The notes under the pieces were generated by a model, which searched no databases, had not been told where the DNA came from, and saw nothing but the letters and a program-made list of their open reading frames with translations. Of a stretch of DNA of 64,000 bases, positions 1 through 11,820 are shown piece by piece (position 1 is the first letter of the stretch; the number at the start of each line of letters is the position of its first letter). This stretch comes from Phoronis australis (lineage: Eukaryota > Phoronida > Phoronidae): the NCBI GenBank assembly GCA_002633005.1, contig NMRA01000160.1:309337-373336 (forward strand), given 5' to 3'. Made by a program: the position numbers and the translations under genes.

Positions 1-2492
1 GGGGAGGAGTTCACTCTGAAAATATATTTTTTGCATTGTGAATTGCTGTTATGAAAATCAACGCGTTTCGAGTGTTCGTGGCTCATCGGCAAAACCCCGG
101 AGATCAATTGTGCGCGCGCTTCCGACGACACTTCTGAAGTAGCCAAGCATTTTAAATGGATCCACCGCTGAAAGAGCAGCTCTATAGCTGACTTCTTTAG
201 GTAACTAGTTTCTTTTCTCTAAGATATGTTTTGATTTGATTAGGGGAAATACTGTGGTGCCGCAACCATGATATTCAGGCGAATTGACGTGCAGCGTTTT
301 TACCTCATCTGTCATGCCGTGTCATCCCCTTACACCCCACACGTTTTTAACTCGAATTTGACTGGTATATTGTAAAGTTGTCTTGCGCAATATCATACAG
401 TGTACATGTACATGTAATACTTTTGAAAAAACTCGTTTTCCGAAGAATTGCTATTGTGGCGGGCGCCGTGGTCTGATCGCGAGTCTGTTTGAAGATGCAC
501 TCTTCCAAGTTATGTCTATACAAGGAATGACCAATGGGGCACTCACTTTGACAAAGGGACCGCATTCGCGAACAGTGTACAGTACCGGAAATTGCGGGGA
601 GGCTGTATTTTCAAAACAAAGTCTTGCGGGACTCGTGCGATGTTCAATGGGCCTCCTAAGGAGCCCTAGTGCCGACCTCAACACCTACCGTCTTTCTACC
701 TGCCGTTTTCTATACTGGGAATTTCCACAGAAAGGCCCACCCGACGAAACGCCCATGCCCATGGGCATTTATTTGATGATAGTACCTCGGGTTTCAAGCG
801 TTCACACATTGGAACGTTTATTTCGAAAATTGCAAGAGATGCAAATGGGTCCTGGGATACATCGTCAAGGTTTGAAGTAGTCCATGATGAACGGATCAAA
901 TTTAGTTGCGCATGGTGTAAGTCTTTTGAATGGACTTCGTAACCTCAGGGGCTTAATGCCAACTGAGCTGCGAAACGAGATGCTGACATTGTAGAGGCGG
1001 ACAAGCTCATTGACACAGCAGTTAACGAAGTGCAAGCGTTGGGAACAAACGTCGAAGATGTCTGGGTAGAATGGTTCCAAGAGCAGCAAACTATTGGATC
1101 CTATGTACAGATTCCTCGGTTTTTTATGCTTGTGTACAATGAAAACGAAATAGAAATTATTTTTGGACATGCCAAATTTACCCAGTACAGCAGAGGGTCT
1201 ACGAGCACACAGAAACTGATTCTGGTTCATGTTTCCACTTGAGTCTATCTGCTTCATATCCAAAATCTTATTTCACGTAGTGCGTAGTTTAACCTGTACT
1301 CAATACTTGTTTCTTCCTGTGAGTACTACAGAACGGTGCGAAAACCCTTTCTAGATAACCTCTCGCAGTTGACCACCAGATGTTTAAACTACACGTATGA
1401 GCAAACACTGGGGATTAAAAGGTGTCTAGAGAGAAGTTTTCAATTCAAATTTTTTTGCAAAGTGAGCTTTAGGTCTCGCGACGGACCAGGCCAGCTTGAT
1501 TTGTGTAGATATCGAGTTTATGTGTACTTCTGGTCCCTCGGCGAACTAGTCTTGTGATGTTTTTACCAAAATGTGTTTCATAAAACTGTTATCTCAGCCA
1601 GTACTGTTTGGTCCCGCGACAGATCGACTATTATTTTAGGGATAATAAGCACAGGTGTACTTTTGGTCTCGTGACAGGCCAGACCAGAGTTTTTGTGTAC
1701 TCTCAGTGTACATCTGGTCCCTCTACGAAACTGCTCCTGTATATCTTTTCAGCACGGTGTAGGCCTACAGAGTGTTTTGGTTTCGTGAAACTAAACTGTT
1801 TTCAGATAATTTGATTCCTGATACATTTGACGTTTTTCAATTGTTGTCAACTTGATTCAGCTTAATAAAGTGATACTTAATTGTTTATTGTTGCTTATAA
1901 TAATAGACTATGAGCTGAGAGCATCATCTTCGCCAGTTTTTCTCGTAACGAGACAGAACACATGTTTATTTCCGGACTAACAGTAGGCCTACAGGTCTTC
2001 ATTCTTAAACAGCTTGAGGCTGTTGCGATCATCTGATATTCAAGTTTTTACGCCCCGTCGGTGCTCCTTATGCTCTTGAATGTTTGGCAGTTGTCTAAAC
2101 CCCTGTTTACACACCACACTTTTTTCGTATGCTAAAAAGGTGTGGGTAAGCAGATGTTCCAACAAACATTTTAGCCGGTGGTGTGACTCATACCCAGATG
2201 TGCACAAATGTGGTTTCACGAAACTTATGAGCCAAGTTCATGTGACGAAATCGAGAAGGGCTTTTAATTATCTTAAGAAAAACTCCAGGGACATGTTAAG
2301 TACCAGAAACGTGCCAGGAAGCATGGCAGTTTCACTGTTTGGCTACCATGAAAAACAAAAAGTTGTCTTACAAGGAGGGGGGTTTGCCCCCCCCACCCGA
2401 CCTCCGCCCCCCCTCTCGGCGCCACGCGCCTCGGATTCGACCTTTGCGGGAATCCTAAAACCCTCCTTACTGAAAACGTAGATCCGCCACTG
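1..2492 (+). mobile_element. hAT-like DNA transposon, copy 1 (5' part cut off by window start)
   Basis: The stretch from base 1 to about 1260 is an inverted copy of 18118-19490, so the two regions are the same element in opposite orientation. The right end is the terminal inverted repeat GATCCGCCACTG ending at 2492, matching the CAGTGGCGGATC terminus of the second copy at 17806. The other terminus lies before the window. A degenerate transposase exon is carried at 970-1119. From 1260 to 2470 lies about 1.2 kb that corresponds to the assembly gap in the second copy, including a G/C-rich tail at 2380-2430. Membership of the hAT superfamily rests on the terminus and on the transposase fragment; the lineage is not resolved. 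Confidence 0.75.
970..1119 (+). pseudogene. hAT-type transposase fragment (copy 1)
   Basis: The frame reads through a segment containing ALGTNVEDVWVEWFQEQQ and ends at a VQIPR motif, which matches the start of the conserved PR...RQ..R.N block of hAT-family (ZMYM/DUF4371-like) transposases. Immediately upstream the frame meets a TGA, so this is either one exon or a decayed fragment. Compared with the second copy, 90 bp just after the IPR codons have been lost, which removes the RQ..R.N part of the motif. There is no intact reading frame, so it should not make a working transposase. Confidence 0.6.
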
Positions 2493-2755
2493 AGTGTTTG
2501 TAAGGTTTTATGCATGGCTTGGAAATCTTGTTGCTTCTCATTTCCATATCTGTAAATGTTTTTTGTTTTTATTATGTTTTGTGATAGAATATCTAAATAT
2601 TTGAATACTTCTATTAGATACTACTTATATAGTTCTATGTATACCACTTTCATCTGTCTTCAACCCAGATATAATGCCTCGCGATTTCTGGGCTTGTCAT
2701 TATTTTCCCCGTATGTTCTGTGTATTCTTGAATAAATGTACATCACCTTAAAAAC
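2493..2755 (+). repeat. Non-LTR retrotransposon 3' UTR fragment
   Basis: This aligns in direct orientation with 58268-58361 joined to 59345-59520. The second locus follows a LINE-type C-terminal coding stretch, so the shared segment is most simply the 3' UTR of one LINE family. It ends in an AATAAA-like signal and TGTACATCACCTT. The hAT element 1-2492 abuts its left end, so that element probably inserted into this LINE tail. The copy here is uninterrupted at the place where the other locus carries a 978-bp insertion. Confidence 0.6.
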
Positions 2756-2867
2756 TGAACCAGATCAATAACGGTCAAATGTGGCCGGTTGCCCTGGGCT
2801 ATGTTCCCTGAATACTTTGCGCGTGAGTAGATGTTGCTCACTCGCTAATGTTATGTTTGGTTACAAG

Positions 2868-3760
2868 GCAGTAGCCCGAAGGGGCACCAGTCCGAGCGTG
2901 CACTAGTCCGAAAATACATAAGATTTCGGACTCATGTGAATTTTTCACCTTTTTTCTATATACACTAATTCACAATACTTTGATTGTTATAAAAGTGGCA
3001 TAGGTCTACCTACCAAAAACAACTGCCCGCCCGGTACAAATACACTTTGTTCCGGTTTCCTGCTCGTGGCAGATTGGACTTCAAAGCATGCCTTGACGTT
3101 GATCTGTACATGAATTTTCTGTACGTCGCTGAGTTAGCCCGAAAAAATAACAAAACATTTTCAAAAAAGCTCCTACGTCTGCTCTGGTGCGTCAACGAAG
3201 ATGACACTGTGTGCTTAAAACCTACGAACTTTCGCAACGAAAGAAAAAAGTAAATTAATTCATTGTTCATGGCAAATTTTGGCTCATTCTACTTGTAAAA
3301 ACTTGAGACACGAAGAATGACACACAGAAGAGAATTTTGTTGTTCGCCAAAAATCTGACAAGTTAAAGATTCTTTTCAAACTGTTTTTTAGAGACAGTCC
3401 GTGCCTTTATAGATGTATACTTTTGTTACTAACGTTCCTGAGCTGCAATTGATTCACTCTCCCGTTGTACGTCAGTCAACCGGAAAAAAACATTTGATTG
3501 GTTGCCGGCGACGTCTTCCGCTTCACAAACCAATCAAAAGAATGTCTGATAAACTCACCGTAGTGAATCAAGTGCAGCCATTGACTTGATACTCGCGATG
3601 CTTTCCGGGCGCATCAGTGAGTTTCGTAAAATTGTGATGAAATTGGATTTTATTGCTTTATGTCTCAGTTCCGCCGTGTTACTAGACTTTCGGACTATTG
3701 CACCTTCTGATCAGTGCACTTTAGGACTAGTAAACCTTCGGACTTGAGCGGTGCTCCTGT
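2868..3760. mobile_element. Putative TIR element with iterated AGTCCGAA termini
   Basis: The left end (about 2868-2935) has several copies of a GCAC-AGTCCGAA motif, and the right end (about 3675-3760) has the same motif inverted (TTCGGACT...GTGCACT). Such iterated inverted termini suggest a non-autonomous DNA transposon of about 0.9 kb. The interior has no recognisable coding sequence; it contains a short inverted pair of CCAAT motifs near 3493-3540. Exact ends and target duplication could not be fixed by eye. Confidence 0.4.
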
Positions 3761-4146
3761 TATGTTTTACTGTCACTTTATCATTACGGTGAGCTCCACT
3801 CTGATGGAATTCACACAGTCTGTTCAGCAGCTCACAACACGGGTTACTGGGGTCAGCTTACCGCTTGAAGGCATCGTTTAACACCAATAAATCATCAAAC
3901 TTCGATGTAAAACGCTTAAAAATACACCGAGTTCTTATGAAAACGTGTTGTTTTATTTCGCTCTTACGGATTTAATGGTATTTGGACACACCGTAGCCTA
4001 CAAAGTTCGACAGGCCAATAAGGTCCGTAGCAGGAGTTTGGGATCTGTTCGGAAATAATTTTGAAGTATTTTCCGTGAGATACAGACAGGAGAACCTAGA
4101 TCTGTGTTGTGTAGACTTGTGATTTTTTGAGTTCTAAGCACAAAAC

Positions 4147-4255
4147 GCTTGTTATGCTGGCCAGTGGCTCGGAGCCCGATCAGGCACGTCGCGGCCGGTC
4201 GGATTGACTCGTTATCCCGGCCAGTGGCTCGGGAACTGATCAGACATCACGAACA
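4147..4255. repeat. Short tandem duplication, about 59-bp period
   Basis: Two adjacent copies of a unit beginning GTTAT...GGCCAGTGGCTCGG and continuing through GATCAG start near 4152 and 4211. They differ at several positions, so the duplication is not recent. The surrounding sequence (3761-4880) shows no supported gene. Confidence 0.5.
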
Positions 4256-4940
4256 TAAACCAGCCAAAGTTCAGTGGAAACTAAACTTCCAGTCAAGAAA
4301 ATACTATACTAGTGAGCCAAAGTAATGTACACGTGATTATGTTGGGGAATTAGCCACGAAACTGCAAATCTACTCGTCGGGGGCCGCGAATTCAAGTTCC
4401 ACTTTGGCCACAACACTGTCAGGGATGAAGTCGTACATTAACACTCATTATTTGAGTAATGTAAATGTAAATAAAGATTCCCCTAACACCTGGCCGTGAT
4501 ATGGAAATCGAGTTGTTTCACAACAGTTTCTGCCAGCAAACACTAACTTAGCATGAGCTCACACGGCCTACCCGTCAATTAGTTTTATTGCACTTCAAAA
4601 GCCGGTAACGCATTGATTTATTCATTGCTGGCTTCTCAAATCATTTGCACTCACAAACACTCAAAAGGCTTTACAAATTGCATCTAATGAGACAGACTTC
4701 GTTTCAGTTTTATAAAAGTATTGGTTAGGGTGAGAATAATTCATTTTGAAACAGAACGCTCAGTAATAAACGCCAACATGGCAACTCGCAATCCCGACTT
4801 AGGACGAGCTAGAGCTCATCAGTCCCGACTTTGCAGGTGGATCGTTAAGTTTTACAGGCTATCAATTCGAACAGGAATACAGTGATGAAGAAATACTATA
4901 GCAGCGCCGTGAACAAGCTCCGACATCGGAACGTATGCAC

Positions 4941-5192
4941 TTATTTGGTAAGCCGGCATTCGTCAGGCACTGTCGACGTCTGCAGGCCACAGACACGGAG
5001 ATGTTTCAGGGCCTCATACTTGCTATTTACAGCGTACATTTCATTCTTCACTACCGTGAGCCACTTCCTAAGCATTTCAGACTCTCGAGGAAGTAAAAAA
5101 ACGATATACCCGCTTTCCTCGCAGCTGCTTAGTTCGGACAAGCGGGAACGATGCACCGCAACATAGCAGCATTCACTCTGCATATGAACCAC
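4941..5192 (-). pseudogene. Possible THAP-like zinc-finger fragment
   Basis: The 83-codon minus-strand frame has an N-terminal Cys-Cys, a central stretch RESEMLRKWLTVVKNEM and a later RVCGLQ. This resembles the order C-x-C, FP...R..W and VC..HF of THAP DNA-binding domains, but the AVPTF box and the final His-Phe are not recognisable and the cysteine spacing is off. It may be a decayed exon from a transposon, or chance. The flanks hold no other coding signal. Confidence 0.22.
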
Positions 5193-6372
5193 TGACGTCG
5201 CTAGGGTCGTTTCTCACCTTCCTCAAAGGTTAACGCGACATCTCTTGGCGAGGTAAGGTCGACCGTATGCGAGGCGATTTGGATATAGACCGATTAAGAC
5301 GGCAAAAAAGACTAATTAAATCGGGTGGCATTCTCCTTTAAATCAATAGAGGGACGTTGCATGAAAATGCACACATTTATTTTTAATCATATTAGGAACG
5401 CAGAGTTGCCGTTGACATGTATTGAAACTGTCGATGTAGTTATCAAGGTGCAATATCACTGAGATAAAAGGAAGTTAGTATTAACGCAAATCAGAGGGGA
5501 ATTCAGGGAGCATATTGGATAAATTTGAGCCCCTAGTTAGGACTGTACATGCAACGGGCCACTGCAGCCTTAGCTCTCGGGATGAGAAGAATATCCGTGT
5601 ACTATTGTTCATTATTATATATTTACTTAAATAATTTATCACAATGCATATATAAACCTAGATGTAATAATACTTTCTTCTTGGTTAATTCTTGCACTGT
5701 TGTAGTATGGTCTTGTAGTCATGTACATCTTTTGCAATAAAATGTCCTTTGTCGCTCAGTTGTGAAGGCCATTATGTTCAGGTTCGCCAAGGGAAATTCA
5801 AACAGACGTTCTGTACAAATTCTGTTAGTTCTGTTAACATAATGTTAAGTTCTGAGATCACCATTTTTTGCATTAAAATCAGTTTTCTGAGCTTTTTAAA
5901 TAAGACCAAAAAGTGTATAGTTGGCTTATGTTTGATCGCTCCTACTCAGTAAGATACTTGCGCCTCACCATTAAAGAAATAACGTCCAGCTGTAGCAATC
6001 TTAGGAAATCCCTCCAGCGTTTTTAAATGCCCCCACCTGCATCAGTAAAATTGGTATGGGTTGAAAAGAAAACTTGTGCTGATATAAAGAGTTATTCTGT
6101 TGAACGTAACAGATAGCACAACTGTGCACGCCATAGCCAATTAGCCCATTTTATGTTGGTTTGGCATAATCTGAAGAGGATGGGGCACGTACTTGTCGTG
6201 CACAAGGTAAAGAAAGGAATGGCGGAGTGAGTTTAAGTCGAACATGTTATGTCGTGCAGACGCAGCTCTTACAATACATGGAAGCTACATTTCCGTCGAT
6301 TAAAGGATTCCAGGTGAGTGCACAAGATGTTGACGCCTTTTGTCCAGTCACCGAGTGGAATCAACGCCTCAT

Positions 6373-8297
6373 AAATAGTTCTCGGCAAACGTACAACTCA
6401 CGAGAACTGGAAACAGAAAAAATTTCACAAGCAGAAATGGGCGCTTGGCATTGGTTTTGAAGCCTTTATTACGAGATAATGTCTTGCCATTTTGTTTCAA
6501 AATATAGCAATGTTGCATGATTAGATAATCTGACCGGACCTAAGTAAGATAATACACGCTATTGTCGGAAAGCTGTCGCAGTTTGATTTTCGATCTGAAC
6601 ACCTGCCAAGCGATCGGATGGACATTGCAAACCACGAAGTTGTTACGCTTTAGATTACGTAAAACTGAAGAATGACACAAACACGTCTTCGTGCAGTGCA
6701 TTTTCTTTAATGCGCTGACACGGCTTACTCCTTATTATTACCAACGAAAAATTATTTTTGATGTCTGCATTTATTGACAACAAAAACAGGATCCAAATCA
6801 GAATGATATGTTTGCTTTACAGGATTCATAATAATCACCACGAAGCTAAATTCAGCAAGAACAACATACAATAATAATTACCAGATTATGTATACATTTA
6901 CATCTATAATTAAAATTAGCGCCAATTTCCAGAACCAGATGGGATCCAAATGTCCCCTTCCCAGCGCCACCTGTAGAGTGATTCCGGTCGTTGCTTGTAT
7001 TGGGTGAGTTACTTAGCGTAAGACACTCTCAAAACATTGGGAGGAACAAATCTTCGCTCATAGAACGGAAAAGTGAATTCATTATGACACAACATCAAAG
7101 CCTCGATGACAGAAAGCCACTTTGCTAACCTGCGCCAATATTTCTATTTCCAGCTTTTTTACGATTAAGTTTAAAATCGGCAATTTCAGTAATTTGGACA
7201 AAATCGTTTTTTAAAAAAGAATACCAAACCGGGTCTTGGCCTATGAACAGACATTAAACAGGACTTTTCCATCCAATTCTCCGAAACAAAATAATGCCCT
7301 GTCATCCCCCAAACCCTCAAAAGCTTGGAGGAATATTTGAAAATTTTCAAATTCTGCTTTTAGCGAAACTCACGGCAACAGTGGCGAGAGACCACCTACC
7401 GAGCACCATAATACCTAATTTGTGACATACATGCAGGGAGTAAGAATTTTTGTTAATTCCTGCTTTTATCGTTCAAGATCGACGCCGTTGATGCCTTAGC
7501 AAGTGTCAGAATCAGGATTGGTTGAAATCATCAAAACAGGGTTTATTTAGTATCATTTAACAGTAATATTTGTTGCAATAGATGTATAATCTACGTATAC
7601 TGCGAATACCAGAAATCTTTTTCTCAGTGTGTTATTGGCAAGTATTATTGATTGCTCAAGTGCTCAACATGTACAGCAGTTTAATCCATATCAAATAAAA
7701 TTTTCTCCAGTGAAGGGCACCTTAAAACATGGAAACTTGTTAAACATTGAATTAGAAATACTTTATTCAGCGGTACGAGAAAGTAATGAATTGTCAGGTG
7801 AAAGTACTATCAAAATGTACTTTTACAGCACCGTTCCATCTAGTACACAATGTCATTCTTTTGATCAGAGAAAATGCGTAAAAATTGTCTTTAATTAAAT
7901 TTTAATTAATAACAAAACGACTGGTCATTTCATCATCTAAGGTTGTTGTAAGCAATAAGCATTCTGTTTGTTGGCCTTGTTACACGCATTTTCGTCTGAA
8001 CAGTTACCACTGAAGAGCTAATAATAGACGGCGAAACCTACTGAAGAAAACCGCGGCTTTTGGGTCTCAAGTAATGTCTAGTTTAACACATAATTAGTTG
8101 CTGCAAGAATTCAGGAGACACGACATTCAAAACGTTTTATAACAACAATTTTGGTTGGGCTACGCGTACTTGCGTTTTCTGAGCGCAACGCTTATGTGTT
8201 ATCAGTTTCATTTCTGGTGAACTCTGTCAGCCTGTCTTTGACTTGACTGGCCCGTGGCACGTTAATCCAAATACAATTTCAAGCCCTCTGTGTCTAC
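6373..8297. repeat. Segmental duplication, copy 1 (3' flank of the LRR receptor gene)
   Basis: The whole stretch aligns in direct orientation with about 61793-64000. The similarity is long, collinear, and runs to within roughly 30 bp of the LRR receptor stop codon at 8326. The stretch is non-coding as far as I can see: an 89-codon frame at 7629-7898 is not maintained in the other copy. It most likely contains the 3' UTR and downstream flank of the receptor gene. A large insertion in the other copy (about 62488-62812) is absent here. Confidence 0.85.
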
Positions 8298-8325
8298 TTC
8301 GTCCTTATCATCATGTAGAACTCTT

Positions 8326-11100
8326 TTATACCTCGCGCCTCATTGTAAACCGCTTAATATAACCAACAGCCAGAATGAGCCCAGCGGATGAAACTACAAA
8401 ACCAGTTGCGCAGACGATTAGTGCAATTTCAACTCCTTTGGCAAAGCTTTTTGCCTTTTTATTAACCGATTGGGGACATTTTCCTAAATTGAAAACGACA
8501 TGGCCCACCATATTTTTTGCTGCACATGAATACTCGTTAACGCAACGCAGCTGCATATCACGTGCACCGACTTTGACTTTTCTCGAGCTATATGGGTAGA
8601 AATGTTGACTGGAAACATTTAGAACTGTTCTGGGCAAGTTTCGAATTTGAATTTTGGGTGCAGGGTCCCCGGAAAACACACACTCGACAGTAGCAACCTT
8701 GGAGTCTGTTATCATTCCAAATCTGATTAAAACTGGTGACTGGCATGTCAGGTTGAAAGAAATGAAATCGCGCATTGTTACAGTGACGGGCGTGGAACAA
8801 ATTTGACTCCTGCTTGGTGAAAACGTCAGCGACCCGTTCAATAGAAGTTGCTGAAGAGGGCGTAGTAGACAGTTACAGTGGAGAGGGTTTCCCGCAAACA
8901 AAAGTTGAGGATTCATTGACTTCGTGTCGGTCACTTTTCGGAAACTGGTTATCGAGAAAGATCGCAATTTGTTGTATGATATATCTATTAGGCTCGCGTG
9001 TGGTAAAGCGTTTTCTTCTATATATTCAATTCGATTATGTGAAAGTTGGATTAAATAGATGTTCTTAAAGTTTCCAAGAAGGTTGGACTGGAGGGTTATT
9101 AACCGGTTGTTTTTCAGAAACAATTGATCGAGATTCCATAAATGGTTGAACGCGCCGGGTTCTATTTGTTGAATCACATTGTTTGCCAGATTGAGATAGT
9201 GAAGAGAACGTGACGCATTCTTCAACATTGCCACGGAAACGTGGTGCAATCGATTGCCATATAAATCTAGCTTCTCCAAGCTAGGTAACCTTTGAAAGCC
9301 AGCATCCCAAACGTGTTCGATCATGTTTGACGAAAAGTCGGCGCTTCTAAGAGAGGTAGATGCTAGTACAGATTGGTCAAGAATTCTCAGCTTATTATGA
9401 TTTAAATCCAGTGTTCTAAGGTTAGGAAGAGCATCCAGTGTACCAGGTTCGATCAGGTGTATGTTATTGTAGGATAGGTCGATTCTGTCGAGGTTTTTAA
9501 GTCCTAACAACATCGTTGCAGAAACGATAACTAGTTTGTTTGATTTTAGTTTGAGAGATGACGTCCTACTTTGGTAAGAAAACGCGTGACTTTCAATCCA
9601 TCCAAGCTTCATATTTAAGCTTATGTCCAGACTTTGAATATTTTGAAGAAATGCATGACCAATAGTTACTTTTTGTTTTCCATTGTGCACGATTCGAATA
9701 ATCGGTCCTGAAATTGGCCTCAGGAATGTGCTGTTTTCATTCACTGTGCGAAGAAAGATGTCGAGGGACATGCTCACGTTTATGGAGGGGAGGTCCTCTG
9801 GCCTCCTCACCTCGATGCTTAGAGTTTTCAAACGTCGACTTGAAAATACACCGTGTGGCACTATAGCCAAGGGATTGCGATGAACAAACAATGTTTTTAA
9901 GCTTCTTGGAAAGTAGAACATCGTTCTAATATTGTTATTATCAATCCGTAGAACCTGAAGGTTTTTGGTTTCATGAAAAGTGTTTGGTTCCACGCACGAC
10001 ATGCCGTTATAGCCGACATTTAACTCGACTAGATTCGACAGTCCTTTTAACATGTTTCCATTCAAGGCCGTCAAGTTGTTACCTGCAAGATTAAGAGTGT
10101 TCAGAGATGTGAGGTATTCAAAAACCTTTTCTGGTAATTCAGAAATATTGCTTGTGTGCAAGGACAATTTTTCAAGGTGACGGACATCAGCAAACATTGA
10201 ATTTGATAACGAGAATAAAAAGTTATTTTTTGCAAGGCGTAAAACTGTCAACATGGGTGCAGATTTCAAGGCAGAATAATGTATTCTCGTGATACTATTT
10301 CCTTCAAGACTGAGTAGTTTTAAGTCGCCAAGACCCACCAGACTGTCATCTTGTAATTCATCTAGTTCATTCCGATCCAGGAGAAGAATTTCTAAAGAGA
10401 GGCACCTAAGGAATGGTGACCCTTGCAGTGACAGTATCGTGTTTTCAGTCAGGTCTAATCTACGGAGATTCGGTAAATTGCGACAGAAGTCAGGCGGAAT
10501 TGAAACTAAATAATTGTAGGACAGATCCAGCTCAGAAAGAGTATCCAAACTTTCAAAAGCGCCCTGTTCGATGTAAGACACGACATTATTACCCAACAAC
10601 AAGCTACGGAGCTCCCTCAACCCTTCAAACTGTGCACGGCGTAGAGTTCTCAACTTGTTTTGCTCAAAATTAAGGGCTTTTAGAGACGGCATTGAAGAAA
10701 ACACACGATCTGGAATAAACTTTACTTTGTTGTTGCTGAGATCCAGACTCTGTAGAGAAACTAGTCCTTTGAAAGATCTTTCTGAGATGTGGTAGATGTT
10801 GTTTATGTCCAGTCGGAGAAAAATCAGGTTGGTTAACTGCTCGAAAGATTCGTCGGCGAGGGATGTCAAGTTGTTCATTGAAATAGTTAAGCTTGTCACG
10901 TAGTCTCGCACAGGTGAGAACGCATTTCCCTCAATTTGCTGAATTCCACAGTCACTTAAAACGATGAAACGTGTACCCCAATATGGTTCCATAAAGTGTT
11001 TGGTCAAAACAGGAATAGGTTCCTCGCATCCTGATGAAGAAACGACTCTCACTCGCATGCACATGCAGCTCAAAAACAGAATCAAACTAATTAACTGCAT
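8326..11100 (-). CDS. Leucine-rich-repeat and Ig-like transmembrane receptor, single exon, 924 aa
   Basis: Seen: an uninterrupted frame from ATG at 11100 to TAA at 8326. A hydrophobic signal peptide (residues 1-23) leads into about 14 LRRs (roughly 45-410), an island without clear LRRs (about 415-490), and about nine more LRRs (490-735). A cysteine-rich LRR C-cap follows (738-788, Cys 742, 744, 768, 786), then a degenerate Ig-like domain (about 789-877; Cys 807 and 858, GDPAPKI and YSCAAKN motifs). One membrane helix (891-915) and a nine-residue basic tail close the protein. A GTG two codons upstream is in frame, but the ATG gives the better signal peptide. Known: this order is typical of LRIG-like, LINGO-like and Toll-like ectodomains. 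Inferred: a cell-surface recognition or adhesion protein. It has no TIR or other signalling domain, so it would need a partner. No specific orthologue is assigned. Confidence 0.93.
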   Translation of the reverse strand: MQLISLILFLSCMCMRVRVVSSSGCEEPIPVLTKHFMEPYWGTRFIVLSDCGIQQIEGNAFSPVRDYVTSLTISMNNLTSLADESFEQLTNLIFLRLDINNIYHISERSFKGLVSLQSLDLSNNKVKFIPDRVFSSMPSLKALNFEQNKLRTLRRAQFEGLRELRSLLLGNNVVSYIEQGAFESLDTLSELDLSYNYLVSIPPDFCRNLPNLRRLDLTENTILSLQGSPFLRCLSLEILLLDRNELDELQDDSLVGLGDLKLLSLEGNSITRIHYSALKSAPMLTVLRLAKNNFLFSLSNSMFADVRHLEKLSLHTSNISELPEKVFEYLTSLNTLNLAGNNLTALNGNMLKGLSNLVELNVGYNGMSCVEPNTFHETKNLQVLRIDNNNIRTMFYFPRSLKTLFVHRNPLAIVPHGVFSSRRLKTLSIEVRRPEDLPSINVSMSLDIFLRTVNENSTFLRPISGPIIRIVHNGKQKVTIGHAFLQNIQSLDISLNMKLGWIESHAFSYQSRTSSLKLKSNKLVIVSATMLLGLKNLDRIDLSYNNIHLIEPGTLDALPNLRTLDLNHNKLRILDQSVLASTSLRSADFSSNMIEHVWDAGFQRLPSLEKLDLYGNRLHHVSVAMLKNASRSLHYLNLANNVIQQIEPGAFNHLWNLDQLFLKNNRLITLQSNLLGNFKNIYLIQLSHNRIEYIEENALPHASLIDISYNKLRSFSITSFRKVTDTKSMNPQLLFAGNPLHCNCLLRPLQQLLLNGSLTFSPSRSQICSTPVTVTMRDFISFNLTCQSPVLIRFGMITDSKVATVECVFSGDPAPKIQIRNLPRTVLNVSSQHFYPYSSRKVKVGARDMQLRCVNEYSCAAKNMVGHVVFNLGKCPQSVNKKAKSFAKGVEIALIVCATGFVVSSAGLILAVGYIKRFTMRREV

Positions 11101-11172
11101 GATCACAAGTCGACACGTGCATGCATCCCATGCGATGCTACGGTGTGAGAAAGTGAACGCTCTTGATTACTG

Positions 11173-11179
11173 TTATATA
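11173..11179 (-). promoter_or_regulatory. TATA-like box upstream of the LRR receptor gene
   Basis: The minus strand reads AGTATATAACAG about 75 bp before the ATG. That would place a start site near 11145 and a short 5' leader, consistent with an intronless gene. It is a motif match only; a second TATA-like stretch lies near 11218. Confidence 0.3.
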
Positions 11180-11629
11180 CTTTTGTCTACTCAGGGCAAG
11201 AAGCAGTACAATGGTCGCTATATACTATGATGAGACCACGACATCTGGCGACAACATCGAAACATGAATCTAATGGATAAACTTTTCAACACAGTGGTCA
11301 TGTGCTTTATTCTTATTTCTCTAATATATTATGACTGTAACCTCATTTGTTAATTAATCAAACGTCTGAAGTTAGCATGCGCCGATTTCTGATATATTCG
11401 ACCTAAATGAAACTACTTGATCAAAAGTATAATTGAGAGAAACGCAAATGATATAAACTAAAATCATGACACCGGGTATTCCATTTTGAAGCAAATGCAC
11501 TAAATTAATTACTGTAATTGGCATTTTCATGTAAAGGCTTTGTGTTCTGATTAGATACAAAAGGAGGCAACATCTATAGTATAGGTTTGAAAGTAACTGT
11601 AGCAAGTTATCAGAAAGACAAAAATTATT

Positions 11630-11725
11630 GGGGGGGGGGGAGGGCACAAACAATTCTACTTCGCCAAAGTACCTCCCACCCCTTATCGCCACCACCTCCA
11701 TCTCCAACCCTCCCTCCCCCTGTGA
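11630..11725. repeat. G-run and C-rich low-complexity stretch
   Basis: A run of ten G (11631-11640) is followed by a C-rich, CCCTCCC-type segment up to about 11725. Apparent frames here on both strands are low-complexity artefacts. Confidence 0.7.
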
Positions 11726-11820
11726 TTCCGAAGCAGCCGTATCTGTACCGAATCTCCAGGCGATGCCTGGCATCAGGTGTTGAGTGACTGAGAGCCATCA
11801 AAGTTTCACAGAGAGCAAGG

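Noticed and set aside
383-880. 165-codon plus-strand frame at the left edge
   Set aside because: It starts at TTG, has no recognisable domain, and the equivalent region in the inverted copy (18600-19110) does not keep the frame; it is transposon sequence read in a chance frame.
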